In this document: positions 44,595 through 53,929 of the stretch, in pieces
Numbering within the stretch: position 1 is the stretch's first letter
How the letters are laid out: each line of letters starts with the position of its first letter
NCBI GenBank assembly: GCA_023436205.1
Contig: JAEZKC010000107.1
Location: forward strand, 1 to 64,000
Length of the DNA stretch: 64,000 bases
Origin: Fibrobacterota bacterium
Lineage (GTDB): Bacteria > Fibrobacterota > Chitinivibrionia > Chitinivibrionales > Chitinispirillaceae
Direction: 5' to 3'
Notes under the pieces: model-generated
The model's input: only the letters and a program-made list of their open reading frames with translations
Told to the model about the DNA's origin: nothing
Database searches by the model: none
Position numbers and translations under genes: made by a program

Positions 44595-46376
44595 ATGAAA
44601 AATAGTGAGATTTTCAGAATGACTGCTATTTTATATGCAGGAATTGCGGTTATGACACTTATCTCGATAACCAGTGCTCAAACACTTATCGACTACTTTC
44701 TTCCCATGCCTATTGTAAAACCATTACGACAGGATAAGTGGGGCTGCGCATTAACCGGAAAAAGGGATATATGCAATGGTCTTGAGGATACAACTAACCG
44801 GTCATACAGCTATTGGGACGGTCCAATTATCAAGGGACCCGATGGAAAATATCATATGCTTGCGAGTCGCTGGAATCAATCAGGGGGACATTGGGCCTGG
44901 CTCAGTTCGGTGGGGGTTCATGCGGTGAGTGAATCAGTGATGGGACCGTATGTAGACAAAGGATTAACATGGCCAACAAATCAGGCGGGCAAAGGACACA
45001 ACCTTACAATATTGCAACTAAAGGAAGGAACATACGCTTCATTGGTAAGTGATACCCGGCCTGGAGATTTTTTCACGGCACCTTCGCTTGATGGTCCATG
45101 GACGTTTGCCGGAAGTATCAGAATAGAGGCAAACGGATTTACAAAACCCTCTCACCTTGCCAATTTAAGCATGATAATAAGACCGGATGATGGAAGGTAT
45201 ATGATAGTTGATCGGGGAGGTCAGATAATGATCAGCTCCGGAGGCCTCACCGGCCCTTATCTGATTCAGGGAAGATCAGTTTATACGACTGTGAATTTGC
45301 CAAATCTTGAAGACCCGGTACTCTGGTACAGTGGTGGGTACTATCATATAGTAGTAAACTCATGGAGTGAAAAGAAGGCTTTCCACTTAAGATCTAAAAA
45401 TGGAATTTCAAACTGGACAAATGAGGGACTCGCCTTTGATCCCAGATCAAATTTTCTTCGCTATACAGATGGCACTGTGAACAAGTGGACAAAAATCGAG
45501 CGTCCCGGTGTTTATCTCGAGAACGGTCATATCACACACTGGACTTTTTCTGTAATAGATTCGGAGAAAGAGCAGGACCTCGGAAATGACGACCACAATA
45601 GCAAGGTCATCATAGTTCCTTTTGACGGAGTTGCATTTGATGGCGCTAATGTTCCTGAGAATAGAGATACCATTTACAACGGGAATTTCAACCTCAGAAC
45701 AGCAGGCTGGACACTTAATGTCTGGGCTGGGAGTGCAACAGGAGAGGTTATTAACGGTGAGTATGCTACTGAGATCTCCAGTTTGGGAAGTCAAAACTAT
45801 GATATCCAGCTTGTGCAGGCAGGGTTGATTCTTAGGCAAGGGCTCCACTACCAGGTATCCTTTGATGCTTATGCATCCTCCAACAGACCATTAGAAGTTA
45901 ATGTAGAGATGGCCAATTCACCATGGACCAGCTATCTTCAGGAGGTCCAGACATTTAACCTTACAACCACAAAAACACCATATTCCTTCACCTTCAAGAT
46001 GGAAGAACCGACCGATTCAAACGGGCGTTTAGGATTCAACTTCGGAGCATCTACAAACACAGTTCTTTTAGACAACATAGTCCTCAAGCAAGTCGAACCG
46101 ACTGTATCAATCCCTGTACTGTCCAATAACAGGAAGAAAAAATTCAACTTGAAATACGAGCAATCAGTCCTGAAAGTCGAGTTCAATGCTTCTCCCTCAG
46201 CAAACCCCATTTTAACTGTTTACAACCTGAAGGGATCAGAATTATTCAGCACAAGAATTATAAATGATCAAGTATTCACGACTACTCTGCCAGATCTACC
46301 GAATGGTGTTTACACTGTTTGTCTTAAATCTCGTGGAGCAACAATTTATAAGGATAAATTTCTGAAACAGGACTGA
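44595..46376 (+). CDS. Secreted GH43-like five-bladed propeller protein with CBM4_9-like module and sorting tail
   Basis: The start at 44595 (MKNSEIF) gives the better signal peptide; an ATG at 44574 is possible and neither has a strong ribosome site. About 593 residues. The catalytic-type part (about 30-355) resembles GH43/GH117-clan propellers: SYWDGPIIKGPDGKYHMLASRW-type opening, GPYVDKG, SLDGPW, NLEDPVLWYSGGYYHIVVNSW, RPGVYLENGHITHWTFSVID. A typical GH43 acid/base triad cannot be assigned with confidence, so activity is unknown; related sequences are annotated only as glycoside hydrolase family proteins. A CBM4_9-like module (about 360-505) and a sorting tail follow. It sits between the Rid-like gene and the second diheme gene. 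Confidence 0.78.
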   Translation: MKNSEIFRMTAILYAGIAVMTLISITSAQTLIDYFLPMPIVKPLRQDKWGCALTGKRDICNGLEDTTNRSYSYWDGPIIKGPDGKYHMLASRWNQSGGHWAWLSSVGVHAVSESVMGPYVDKGLTWPTNQAGKGHNLTILQLKEGTYASLVSDTRPGDFFTAPSLDGPWTFAGSIRIEANGFTKPSHLANLSMIIRPDDGRYMIVDRGGQIMISSGGLTGPYLIQGRSVYTTVNLPNLEDPVLWYSGGYYHIVVNSWSEKKAFHLRSKNGISNWTNEGLAFDPRSNFLRYTDGTVNKWTKIERPGVYLENGHITHWTFSVIDSEKEQDLGNDDHNSKVIIVPFDGVAFDGANVPENRDTIYNGNFNLRTAGWTLNVWAGSATGEVINGEYATEISSLGSQNYDIQLVQAGLILRQGLHYQVSFDAYASSNRPLEVNVEMANSPWTSYLQEVQTFNLTTTKTPYSFTFKMEEPTDSNGRLGFNFGASTNTVLLDNIVLKQVEPTVSIPVLSNNRKKKFNLKYEQSVLKVEFNASPSANPILTVYNLKGSELFSTRIINDQVFTTTLPDLPNGVYTVCLKSRGATIYKDKFLKQD

Positions 46377-46498
46377 AATGATCTGTAAGGTTTTAATTTT
46401 TCGGATACCTCAAAACCAATGTGTCAGAAAAAAAGACCACTGGAATTTAGGTATTGTTTAATCTTTCAAATATCGAAATCAATCACTGCTAGAGGTAA

Positions 46499-49270
46499 AT
46501 GGTGTGTAGTCTAAATGTTTTTTCGAAAGCATATCAGAGGTTCAAGCCTACAAAGCGAAAATATTCCCCGGGAAATTCATTTCTATTCCTCTGCATTCTT
46601 CACTTTTTTTGTGTGGCAGAATTTCATCGGCTTGACCTGTACGATGCACAGGGAAACCATTTACAATTCGTGACTTTCGAATACGATCAAACAGGAAAAT
46701 GCATCTCCCGTTCAGTTTTCATGAGCGACAGCACATTTACTCACCGTACTCAGCTCATATATGATCCACAAGGTAAAGTATCCCGGGAAATCTCATTCAA
46801 TTTCAATGATGACACAGTAATGACCTGTGATCTTTCCTATGGCGACAAGACTACCTTTAACACCAAAGACCAGTTTAAGCTCCTTACCTTCGGCGCACCG
46901 CTCTCCGTTAGCGGCAGCTCTCCTGAATACGAAATACTACAGGGGTCAAACACACTCAACAAACTAAGCTACATTCAACAGGATAACATGGTCAGCCGAG
47001 TTGACGTAAAAAGCCCTTCCGGCGAACAACTTTTCTTCGGTCAATTCAGATACCCGGAAACTCCGGTAAAGCACAATCCGAACCGAAAAACAATTCAACC
47101 TGCAATATCAGGAACCAGCCATAACAGGGTAGAGTACCAGCTTGAGCTCCAGCGCAAGTCTTTTGTAAAATGCGAGCTAATCACGCTTTCCGGCAGACAT
47201 ATTAAGAATCTCCTCAACAGGGAACTACCGAAAGGAACCCACAAGGGTTCAGTGCGGCTTGATCACCCGAATTTCAGAATGGCCGCAGGTATGTACCTGC
47301 TCAACCTCACCGTGAACGGTACAAGCGTCGCCCAGAGCAGGTTTCTGCAGCAACGGGGCTACAACTCTTCCAGAACAAATATCACCACACGATATGCACC
47401 AGTAAATCAAAATATCAAGGCAGAAAATATCTCTTTTGACCCGTCCACCTCAGCCGCCCCCCCGAGCTTCATATTCGAAGCGCTTGCAATCAACAGAGAC
47501 CTCTCGACTCCAAATAAACCCAAGTATCTTTCACCAAGCGAGTTGAGTGTCTCACCGGATAAAAAAACACTCTATGTGGCGGAGCAGACAGGCAAGACTA
47601 TTTCCCTGGTCAACGTTTTAGAAAACAGAGTAATAAAGAGAATATCTTTACCAAACGAGCCAACCGGTATCGTTCTCTCCAGAGAAGGGTCAAAAGCATT
47701 GGTAACATGCGCATCTGACCGGTGGCCAGCCGGAATTGTTGCTGTAGTCAACCTGGATGGAGGAAGTGTCGAAAGCCGAATCCCAGTCGGACACGGTGCC
47801 AGATCTCCTGTAATCAGCCCTGATGGTTCAACTCTTTATGTATGTAATTTTTTTGACAACGACATATCGGTGATCGACATTGCAGCAGGAAAAGAAACCC
47901 GAAGAATCCCTGTTATCAGAGAGCCTTACATTGCCAGATTAACTCCGGATGGCACTGTTTTAGTTGTTGCGAACTCATTGCCCGACCAGAAAGCCACCGA
48001 CGACCCGCCAGTATCCTGTCAAGTATCACTCATTAGCACCTCTGACAACACAATCAACACATCACTTCACCTTTTTGATGGAAGCCACTCAACCTTCGGT
48101 CTGGCAATATCCCCCGATGGCAAATACGCGTTTATCAGCCATCTGGTGGCAAAATATACAATCCCGGCCACCAGGATTGACTTTGGATGGGTACACACCA
48201 ATAATATTTCTATTGTGGACATTAAGGCTCAAAAAGTGATCAACAGTATTTGTCTTGACCGCAGCAGCAGAGGTTTTGGTAATCCATGGGGATTGGTTTG
48301 CAGCGAAGAAGGCAAACATCTCTGTGTAGCCCATGCAGGCAGTAATGAGATATCAATCATAGATCTCCCCTATTTCATTTCCAAAGCACAGGAGCCAAAG
48401 GATCATTCAAGCGATTTCAGCGTGCTCATCAATACAACTGCAAACGTCAGACGCAAGGAGATCCCTGTTTCTGTCAAGAATCCCAGGGCACTTGCTGTCG
48501 TTGATGATATACTTTACACTGCGGGATATTTCTCAGACTCACTGGAATACTTCAATTTGGACCTGACATCCACATCAAGTCCACTGGGAAAGATAGCGCT
48601 TGGTCCTCATCAGCCTATGACTACCGAAAGGATAGGTGAATCGTACTTCTACGATGCTAAAATTTGCCTGCAGAACTGGCAATCATGCCACTCCTGCCAT
48701 CCGTTTACCCGACCAGATGCCTTGAACTGGGTGCTTGGAGGTGGCAACAATACTCCAAAAAATGCAAAAAGTATGCTCTATTCCTGGTGGACCCCACCTA
48801 CTCAATGGAGCGGAAGGGTGAGGACCCATGCACAGGAGTCGATACGTGCAGGGATACAGGTCGAACTGTTCCGTCATCCGGAAGAGTGGATTGCTGTTCC
48901 ACTTGATACTTTCTTCATGAATATGCGCGCTGTGCCCAGCCCCAACTTAGTCAAAGGGCGCCTGAGCGAGGCAGCCCAGAGAGGGAAAAATCTTTATTAT
49001 CAAGGGAAAATCGATTGCAGATACTGTCACGGGGGGCCGCTCTTCACAGATAATCTCTGGCATAACGCTGGAGTAATCGACCCTTACGATGTCAATAATC
49101 AGTGGGTCACTCCGAATCTGATCGAGGCCTGGAGGACAGCTCCCTATGGACATATTGGATCATACGAAAAGATAGAAGACATTATGAAATTACCTAACCA
49201 CAGCAATGCAGGTGAAGTACTCTCATCGGATGAATTCAACGATTTAGTGCAATATATCCTTTCGCTTTAA
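46499..49270 (+). CDS. YncE-like propeller fused to MauG/CCP-type diheme cytochrome
   Basis: A 923-residue exported protein with a basic N-terminus and hydrophobic segment (about 27-42). Residues 45-200 are beta-rich and unassigned. About 205-300 resemble a FlgD/sorting-type beta module (CELITLSGRHIKNLLN, then AAGMYLLNLTVNG), here internal. About 340-690 form a seven-bladed YVTN/YncE-like propeller (KKTLYVAEQTGKTISLVNV, DGSTLYVCNFFDNDISVIDI). The C-terminal 230 residues carry two CxxCH sites, CHSCH at 730-734 and CRYCH at 840-844, spaced as in MauG/cytochrome c peroxidase-like proteins. Such proteins oxidise proteins or small molecules or carry electrons. AGAGGT is close to the ATG; a GTG one codon later is equally possible. 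It starts a tight run with the barrel, ResB and CcsA genes. Confidence 0.83.
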   Translation: MVCSLNVFSKAYQRFKPTKRKYSPGNSFLFLCILHFFCVAEFHRLDLYDAQGNHLQFVTFEYDQTGKCISRSVFMSDSTFTHRTQLIYDPQGKVSREISFNFNDDTVMTCDLSYGDKTTFNTKDQFKLLTFGAPLSVSGSSPEYEILQGSNTLNKLSYIQQDNMVSRVDVKSPSGEQLFFGQFRYPETPVKHNPNRKTIQPAISGTSHNRVEYQLELQRKSFVKCELITLSGRHIKNLLNRELPKGTHKGSVRLDHPNFRMAAGMYLLNLTVNGTSVAQSRFLQQRGYNSSRTNITTRYAPVNQNIKAENISFDPSTSAAPPSFIFEALAINRDLSTPNKPKYLSPSELSVSPDKKTLYVAEQTGKTISLVNVLENRVIKRISLPNEPTGIVLSREGSKALVTCASDRWPAGIVAVVNLDGGSVESRIPVGHGARSPVISPDGSTLYVCNFFDNDISVIDIAAGKETRRIPVIREPYIARLTPDGTVLVVANSLPDQKATDDPPVSCQVSLISTSDNTINTSLHLFDGSHSTFGLAISPDGKYAFISHLVAKYTIPATRIDFGWVHTNNISIVDIKAQKVINSICLDRSSRGFGNPWGLVCSEEGKHLCVAHAGSNEISIIDLPYFISKAQEPKDHSSDFSVLINTTANVRRKEIPVSVKNPRALAVVDDILYTAGYFSDSLEYFNLDLTSTSSPLGKIALGPHQPMTTERIGESYFYDAKICLQNWQSCHSCHPFTRPDALNWVLGGGNNTPKNAKSMLYSWWTPPTQWSGRVRTHAQESIRAGIQVELFRHPEEWIAVPLDTFFMNMRAVPSPNLVKGRLSEAAQRGKNLYYQGKIDCRYCHGGPLFTDNLWHNAGVIDPYDVNNQWVTPNLIEAWRTAPYGHIGSYEKIEDIMKLPNHSNAGEVLSSDEFNDLVQYILSL

Positions 49271-49302
49271 TAACCTATAAAAGTTTTATCAAAGGTAACA
49301 TC

Positions 49303-50658
49303 ATGCATTCTGAAGGGCAAACAAGCAAAAACATCACAATGAGAGCCCACCTGATCTGTTCGGCAGTATTGATATTGACAACATTAACAGGTGCAGACTC
49401 TCTCCCACAGTTCTCCGGCTGGGCCTGGTTTACCATGGGCCGAGTCGAACACACCTTCACCGATATGGATGATGTGAATTTTGACAAGGAATGGCTTGTC
49501 GATTTTCAGGCTGGCCTGAAAATGGAAAAACGATTTGAATTCGCGAAGGCCCGACTGCACTTCGGCCTAACTACGGCATACCAGGTCATAGATGATACTA
49601 AACAAGATGTGACTTTCCTCCAACGGCGATTTGCACCATATCTTATAGATGCTGCTATCGAAAACACTTTCCACATCAATGATAATCATTCGCTGCTTGC
49701 AGAAGCAGGATATTTACCTGTCAAATATAATCCTCAGGCGAGAAATCTTGGCGAATACCTTTTCAGAAGTGGTACTTACCCACCTTATACAACATCAGGA
49801 TTCGAACTGGCCGATAAGGAAAAGCTGACCGGCATTCACTTGTCTTATACTTATAAACCTTCATCCAACTGGATACGAGGTGAACTGTTCTTCAATAACG
49901 AAATGCGTATATACCCAGTACATACTTTCTCGCTATCCTATATCCTCACCGCCAATCTGAAAGGATTCCTGGAGGCTGGAGCTGGTATTTGTCATGCTCA
50001 TCTCATCGCGCCCGATGAACAAAAGATAACTCCGGGATTGGATACACTGAATTTTCACCCAATGTATCCCAAGTTCAGAAATGCGGGGTTGATTGACACT
50101 GCAGGCAATATTGCAGCACTCTATACATTCAGGGGTACAAAAGCGATGGGAAGAGTAACCATCGATCCGAAAAAACTGTTTTCATCTGAAACATTCGGTA
50201 AAGAAGATCTGAAAATCTACGCAGAAGCAGCAGTGCTAGGCCTCAAAGATTATTCAGGCTGGTACGAGGATATAAAGGAACGCATACCTGTAATGGTGGG
50301 ATTCAACTTACCCACCTTCAAACTGCTCGATGTCCTCGCTCTCGAAGCACAATATTATGACTCCCCCTACTGGAACACTCCTGAGAATGTATGGAAACAG
50401 CGCTCACCGGTTCCTTACCATGGAGCTCCGATAAGCAACCTTGAACTGTTCGAACCTGTAACAGATCATAAATTGAAATGGTCGATCTATGCATCCAGAA
50501 CTTTAATGAAACGGATCAGATTCAGTGGTCAACTTGCAAGTGATAATATTCTGAGGACATCCTATCTTCCTCCTCCACCAACACCATCAAAGCATACGGA
50601 GATCTGTCCCCGAACTAAGGACTGGTACTGGATGAGCAGACTGACATTGCTCTTTTAA
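49303..50658 (+). CDS. Outer-membrane beta-barrel protein
   Basis: I do not recognise a named family. The 451-residue protein has an N-terminal signal (hydrophobic core at about 16-30; the ATG at 49303 follows AAAGG). Many alternating amphipathic strands with aromatic girdles follow (FSGWAWFTMGRVEHTF, LTGIHLSYTYKP, IRGELFFNNEMRIYP, LKWSIYASRTLMKRIRFSGQLASD). It ends in WYWMSRLTLLF, a C-terminal phenylalanine strand typical of BAM-inserted barrels. It lies 32 nt after the diheme propeller gene and 51 nt before resB, so it may be a porin or a docking barrel for the exported cytochromes; that role is an inference from context only. Confidence 0.75.
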   Translation: MHSEGQTSKNITMRAHLICSAVLILTTLTGADSLPQFSGWAWFTMGRVEHTFTDMDDVNFDKEWLVDFQAGLKMEKRFEFAKARLHFGLTTAYQVIDDTKQDVTFLQRRFAPYLIDAAIENTFHINDNHSLLAEAGYLPVKYNPQARNLGEYLFRSGTYPPYTTSGFELADKEKLTGIHLSYTYKPSSNWIRGELFFNNEMRIYPVHTFSLSYILTANLKGFLEAGAGICHAHLIAPDEQKITPGLDTLNFHPMYPKFRNAGLIDTAGNIAALYTFRGTKAMGRVTIDPKKLFSSETFGKEDLKIYAEAAVLGLKDYSGWYEDIKERIPVMVGFNLPTFKLLDVLALEAQYYDSPYWNTPENVWKQRSPVPYHGAPISNLELFEPVTDHKLKWSIYASRTLMKRIRFSGQLASDNILRTSYLPPPPTPSKHTEICPRTKDWYWMSRLTLLF

Positions 50659-50709
50659 CAGTTATCCGCACCAGAGATAATTACGTAATTACATACAGAA
50701 CGGATTCAG

Positions 50710-51798
50710 ATGAACAGCCTCATTCGCATCATAACTTCTATGAAGATGACCATCATTGGCATGCTTATGATAGGTGCACTGGTAATTTATGGCACTTTTT
50801 TTCAGGTAGCGCATGGAGTATTCAAAGCACAGGTCGAAATCTTCAGTGCCTGGTACTTCACAATCGGAATCATTCCATTGCCAGCAATGAAAAGCCTGCT
50901 CCTATTATTATCTATCAACCTGCTTGCCTCCGGATTCAAAAAAACGATTTTAAAGCCATCAAAACTGGGTATTTTTCTGGCACACCTTGGCACAGCAGTT
51001 CTCTTTATGGGCGTCGGGTTCACAAGTCACCTTATCACCGAATCTCAACTGGTACTTAAAAAAAGCGAACCGGTATCTGAGGCGCTATGCCATGATTTCC
51101 GTGCACTTACTCTCACGGTGGTAGACCTCCAAAAAGGCGACACTTTGTCAAACATCACAAGAACTTTGAAGCACGTCAAGAGTGGTACTTGTGTCGCTTT
51201 TCCGGAAGCAAAGACAGACCTAAGAGTTGTGAAGTACTACCAAAACGCTCGAGTTTTCGGTGATGCAACACATGGAATAGATTCGATCGCTTTACAAGAA
51301 GATGATCCTGGCACTCAGCAGGATCAACCAGCAATAACAGTACGTCTCTCCCGTTCAAAACCACATCAGACCAAAGACACACTCATCCACATCATATCGA
51401 CAGAACCGGTATTTGTCATAAGCGGCACGGAGATTCTGTTTTTTTCCATGCACCCGGCCAGAATACCTCTCCCCTTCAAAGTAGAACTGTCAAATTTTGA
51501 AATCGAGACCTACCCCGGCACTACAAAAGCAAAGAGCTACCGGAGCACACTGAAAGTCACTCGTGGTGATCAATCCAAAACAGTTAAGATATCGATGAAC
51601 CGCCCCTTCAGACATGGATCCCTTACATTCTATCAAACCGGGTACGCCGAAAACAGTAACATAATGAGTTCACGGATAACCATTATGGATAATCCATTCC
51701 GATCCGTTCCTTACATTGCTTGCATCATTATAATCACAGGCTTACTGTTTCACTTTGGGGCATCATTCTTAAAATCAATGTCAAGGAAAGCACCATGA
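50710..51798 (+). CDS. resB: Cytochrome c biogenesis protein ResB-like (System II)
   Basis: A 362-residue inner-membrane protein. Four transmembrane segments are visible at about 13-32, 61-76, 86-106 and 333-354, with a large periplasmic domain between the third and fourth. The end of that domain has the ResB-like pattern RPFRHGSLTFYQTGY, and NPFRSVPYIACIIIITGLLFHF precedes the last membrane segment. With CcsA it forms the System II haem exporter and cytochrome c synthase that attaches haem to CxxCH in the periplasm. The stop overlaps the start of the next gene (ATGA), so the two are translationally coupled. The protein is shorter than stand-alone ResB of Gram-positives, as is usual in FCB bacteria. 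Confidence 0.85.
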   Translation: MNSLIRIITSMKMTIIGMLMIGALVIYGTFFQVAHGVFKAQVEIFSAWYFTIGIIPLPAMKSLLLLLSINLLASGFKKTILKPSKLGIFLAHLGTAVLFMGVGFTSHLITESQLVLKKSEPVSEALCHDFRALTLTVVDLQKGDTLSNITRTLKHVKSGTCVAFPEAKTDLRVVKYYQNARVFGDATHGIDSIALQEDDPGTQQDQPAITVRLSRSKPHQTKDTLIHIISTEPVFVISGTEILFFSMHPARIPLPFKVELSNFEIETYPGTTKAKSYRSTLKVTRGDQSKTVKISMNRPFRHGSLTFYQTGYAENSNIMSSRITIMDNPFRSVPYIACIIIITGLLFHFGASFLKSMSRKAP

Positions 51799-53711
51799 CC
51801 AGTCATCTGAATACTGTTTTCAAGACAAATGCAAACATGCTGATTTGGATATTGCTTCTGCTTTCAAGTTCATCACAAATCACTGCAGAAACAGGAATAG
51901 ATGCCCAATCCTTAAGTAAAGTTATCATTCTTGACAGCGGCAGAAAAATGCCTCTTGAAACTTACGCTAAGAACAAGCTCATGCAGTTTTCCGGAAGGCA
52001 GAGCTACAAGGGTGAATCTGCTGCACAGTGGATTGCAAAATTGCTTTTTGACCCTTACAGCACATCTGACCATCAAGTCTTTCTCATTAATGATCCGCAG
52101 ATCCCTGATGCTCTGGGAATTGAACCCCGTGCCAAAAGACGCTACAGTTATGCTGAGCTGCACAAATCTGCTGTGAAACTGGATGAACTGTATCTGAATG
52201 CACTCTATTCTGCGCCCGAAGGCCAAACTCCCTTCGAAAAGGAGATCGTTCGCACTCGTCATAACATTCAGGAATATCTGGTACTTAGTACTGCATTTGG
52301 CTTTCTGGAACCAGACCCTGCTTTTCTTATAAGGGATTCTTCATTAGCAGTTTTATTGAAAACTTCAGGTCTTAACCGCCCACTCTCCTACTTTGAAGTT
52401 CTGTCAAGATCACATGCGATCTCTTCACAGATCAGCAGAATTGAAAATGCACAACTCGACAGTTTATCTGCAGGAGACAATGCACTTATCAACCTCGCTC
52501 GCAGCATGTATCATCAGGGAATCACTATTACCAACTCCCCTCCCCATTTCATTCCCGGTAGAGATTCTACAGGTAAAGAAGAATGGTTCAGTCCATGGGG
52601 GTATGTGGGCAATATGCGCTCCGGCGCTGTACACGATACGCTGTTACGACAGATGATTTCAATATATGAAGCATTCAAAAAAGGTGATCAGAAAGGTTTT
52701 GATCTATCTGTTGATATTTTTTGCAATACTGTACAAAGAACATATCAGAGTAAATACAATATTCCCGATCCGAAAATCGAGCTCTTTTACGGAAGATTAA
52801 ATCCCTATCTTTTTTCGAAAATTCTTTACGGAATGGCTGCAATTCTGGCATTCTTTGCCGCTGGTGTATTTGGAAAGAGGGTATATGCAGTTAGTTTACT
52901 GCTAACTCTTGCCGGATTTGCCCTGCACTTTACAGGATTGATCCTTCGTACGATTATTGTCCGAAATCCCCCTGTCACCAGTCCTTTCGGGACAGTTGTC
53001 TTTGTAGCCTGGGCAGCAGTATTACTCGGTTTGATTATTGAAAGTAAAAACAAACGATCAGCCGGTATTCTTGTTTCTTCAATCACCGGTTTTTTATTCC
53101 TGCACATATCAGGCAAATATGCGGCTGAAGGAGACACCATGGGTGTACTTGCCGCAGTGCTGGATACCACTTTCTGGCTTACCACCCACATAATTTCAAT
53201 TTCTCTGGGTTATGCAGGATTGCTTGGAGCGGCTGTTCTTTCTCATTTGTATTTAATTCGCAGAGCTTTCGGGCACTCGGATTCACTTCAAAGCCAGGAA
53301 ACAGAAAAAACCATAGCCGGAATCTTTTCCTTCGGATTACTGTTCACCATCATGGGTACGGTACTGGGAGGCATGTGGGCAGACCAGGCCTGGGGTCGAT
53401 TCTGGGGATGGGACCCCAAGGAAAACGGAGCGTTATTGATAATAATCTGGACACTTTCGGTTCTACATGCCCGATCGGCCGGAATAATCAAAGGTACAGG
53501 GTTAGCCATTGGAGCAGTGATGGCTGCTGCGCTGGTCATGTGCACTTGGATTGGAGTAAACCTGCTGGGGATAGGACTTCATTCTTATGGGGCATCATCT
53601 TCAGAAGGCCACGCTTTGATTATATACCTATCCCTTGAAGTACTGTTTCTCATCAGTACTGGTTTTGTATTACGCCTAAAAGCGGCAGTTCATCCGAAAA
53701 GCTCAAACTGA
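51795..53711 (+). CDS. ccsA: Cytochrome c biogenesis protein CcsA (System II haem exporter)
   Basis: The ATG at 51795 overlaps the resB stop as ATGA and follows AAGGA; an in-frame ATG at 51720 inside resB is rejected. Of 639 residues, about 15-32 are a hydrophobic segment, about 33-330 a periplasmic domain as in fused CcsBA-type proteins, and about 335-630 a bundle of about eight transmembrane segments. The tryptophan-rich WWD haem-handling motif is present (GGMWADQAWGRFWGWDPKE), as are conserved histidines in LHFTGLILR, TTHIISISLGYA and GIGLHSYG. It works with ResB to ligate haem to the exported CxxCH proteins encoded upstream. It is the last gene of the redox block. Confidence 0.9.
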   Translation: MTSHLNTVFKTNANMLIWILLLLSSSSQITAETGIDAQSLSKVIILDSGRKMPLETYAKNKLMQFSGRQSYKGESAAQWIAKLLFDPYSTSDHQVFLINDPQIPDALGIEPRAKRRYSYAELHKSAVKLDELYLNALYSAPEGQTPFEKEIVRTRHNIQEYLVLSTAFGFLEPDPAFLIRDSSLAVLLKTSGLNRPLSYFEVLSRSHAISSQISRIENAQLDSLSAGDNALINLARSMYHQGITITNSPPHFIPGRDSTGKEEWFSPWGYVGNMRSGAVHDTLLRQMISIYEAFKKGDQKGFDLSVDIFCNTVQRTYQSKYNIPDPKIELFYGRLNPYLFSKILYGMAAILAFFAAGVFGKRVYAVSLLLTLAGFALHFTGLILRTIIVRNPPVTSPFGTVVFVAWAAVLLGLIIESKNKRSAGILVSSITGFLFLHISGKYAAEGDTMGVLAAVLDTTFWLTTHIISISLGYAGLLGAAVLSHLYLIRRAFGHSDSLQSQETEKTIAGIFSFGLLFTIMGTVLGGMWADQAWGRFWGWDPKENGALLIIIWTLSVLHARSAGIIKGTGLAIGAVMAAALVMCTWIGVNLLGIGLHSYGASSSEGHALIIYLSLEVLFLISTGFVLRLKAAVHPKSSN

Positions 53712-53790
53712 CCACCTGAACTAGCACAAATGAAACGGTCAGTTTTCGTACATGAAAATAGTGAAAATGAGTAGACAAAAAAACCTCTAC

Positions 53791-53808
53791 GTTGAAGTAA
53801 TGTTCAAC
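53791..53808 (+). promoter_or_regulatory. Palindromic operator D, upstream of the second GH43 gene
   Basis: GTTGAAGTAATGTTCAAC is a perfect GTTGAA-N6-TTCAAC palindrome. A TATATT box lies at 53860-53865, 51 nt downstream, and the GH43 start codon 64 nt beyond. No -35 hexamer is evident. Confidence 0.75.
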
Positions 53809-53929
53809 GAAAATTCATCCCAACTCATCTCCAAAACTGATTATTGCTGCAGTTTTCTATATATTTAGAGTAGAATATGATAAATTCACGATCATTTCAG
53901 ATGTTTTATTTCCTATAAGAGGTGAAAAC

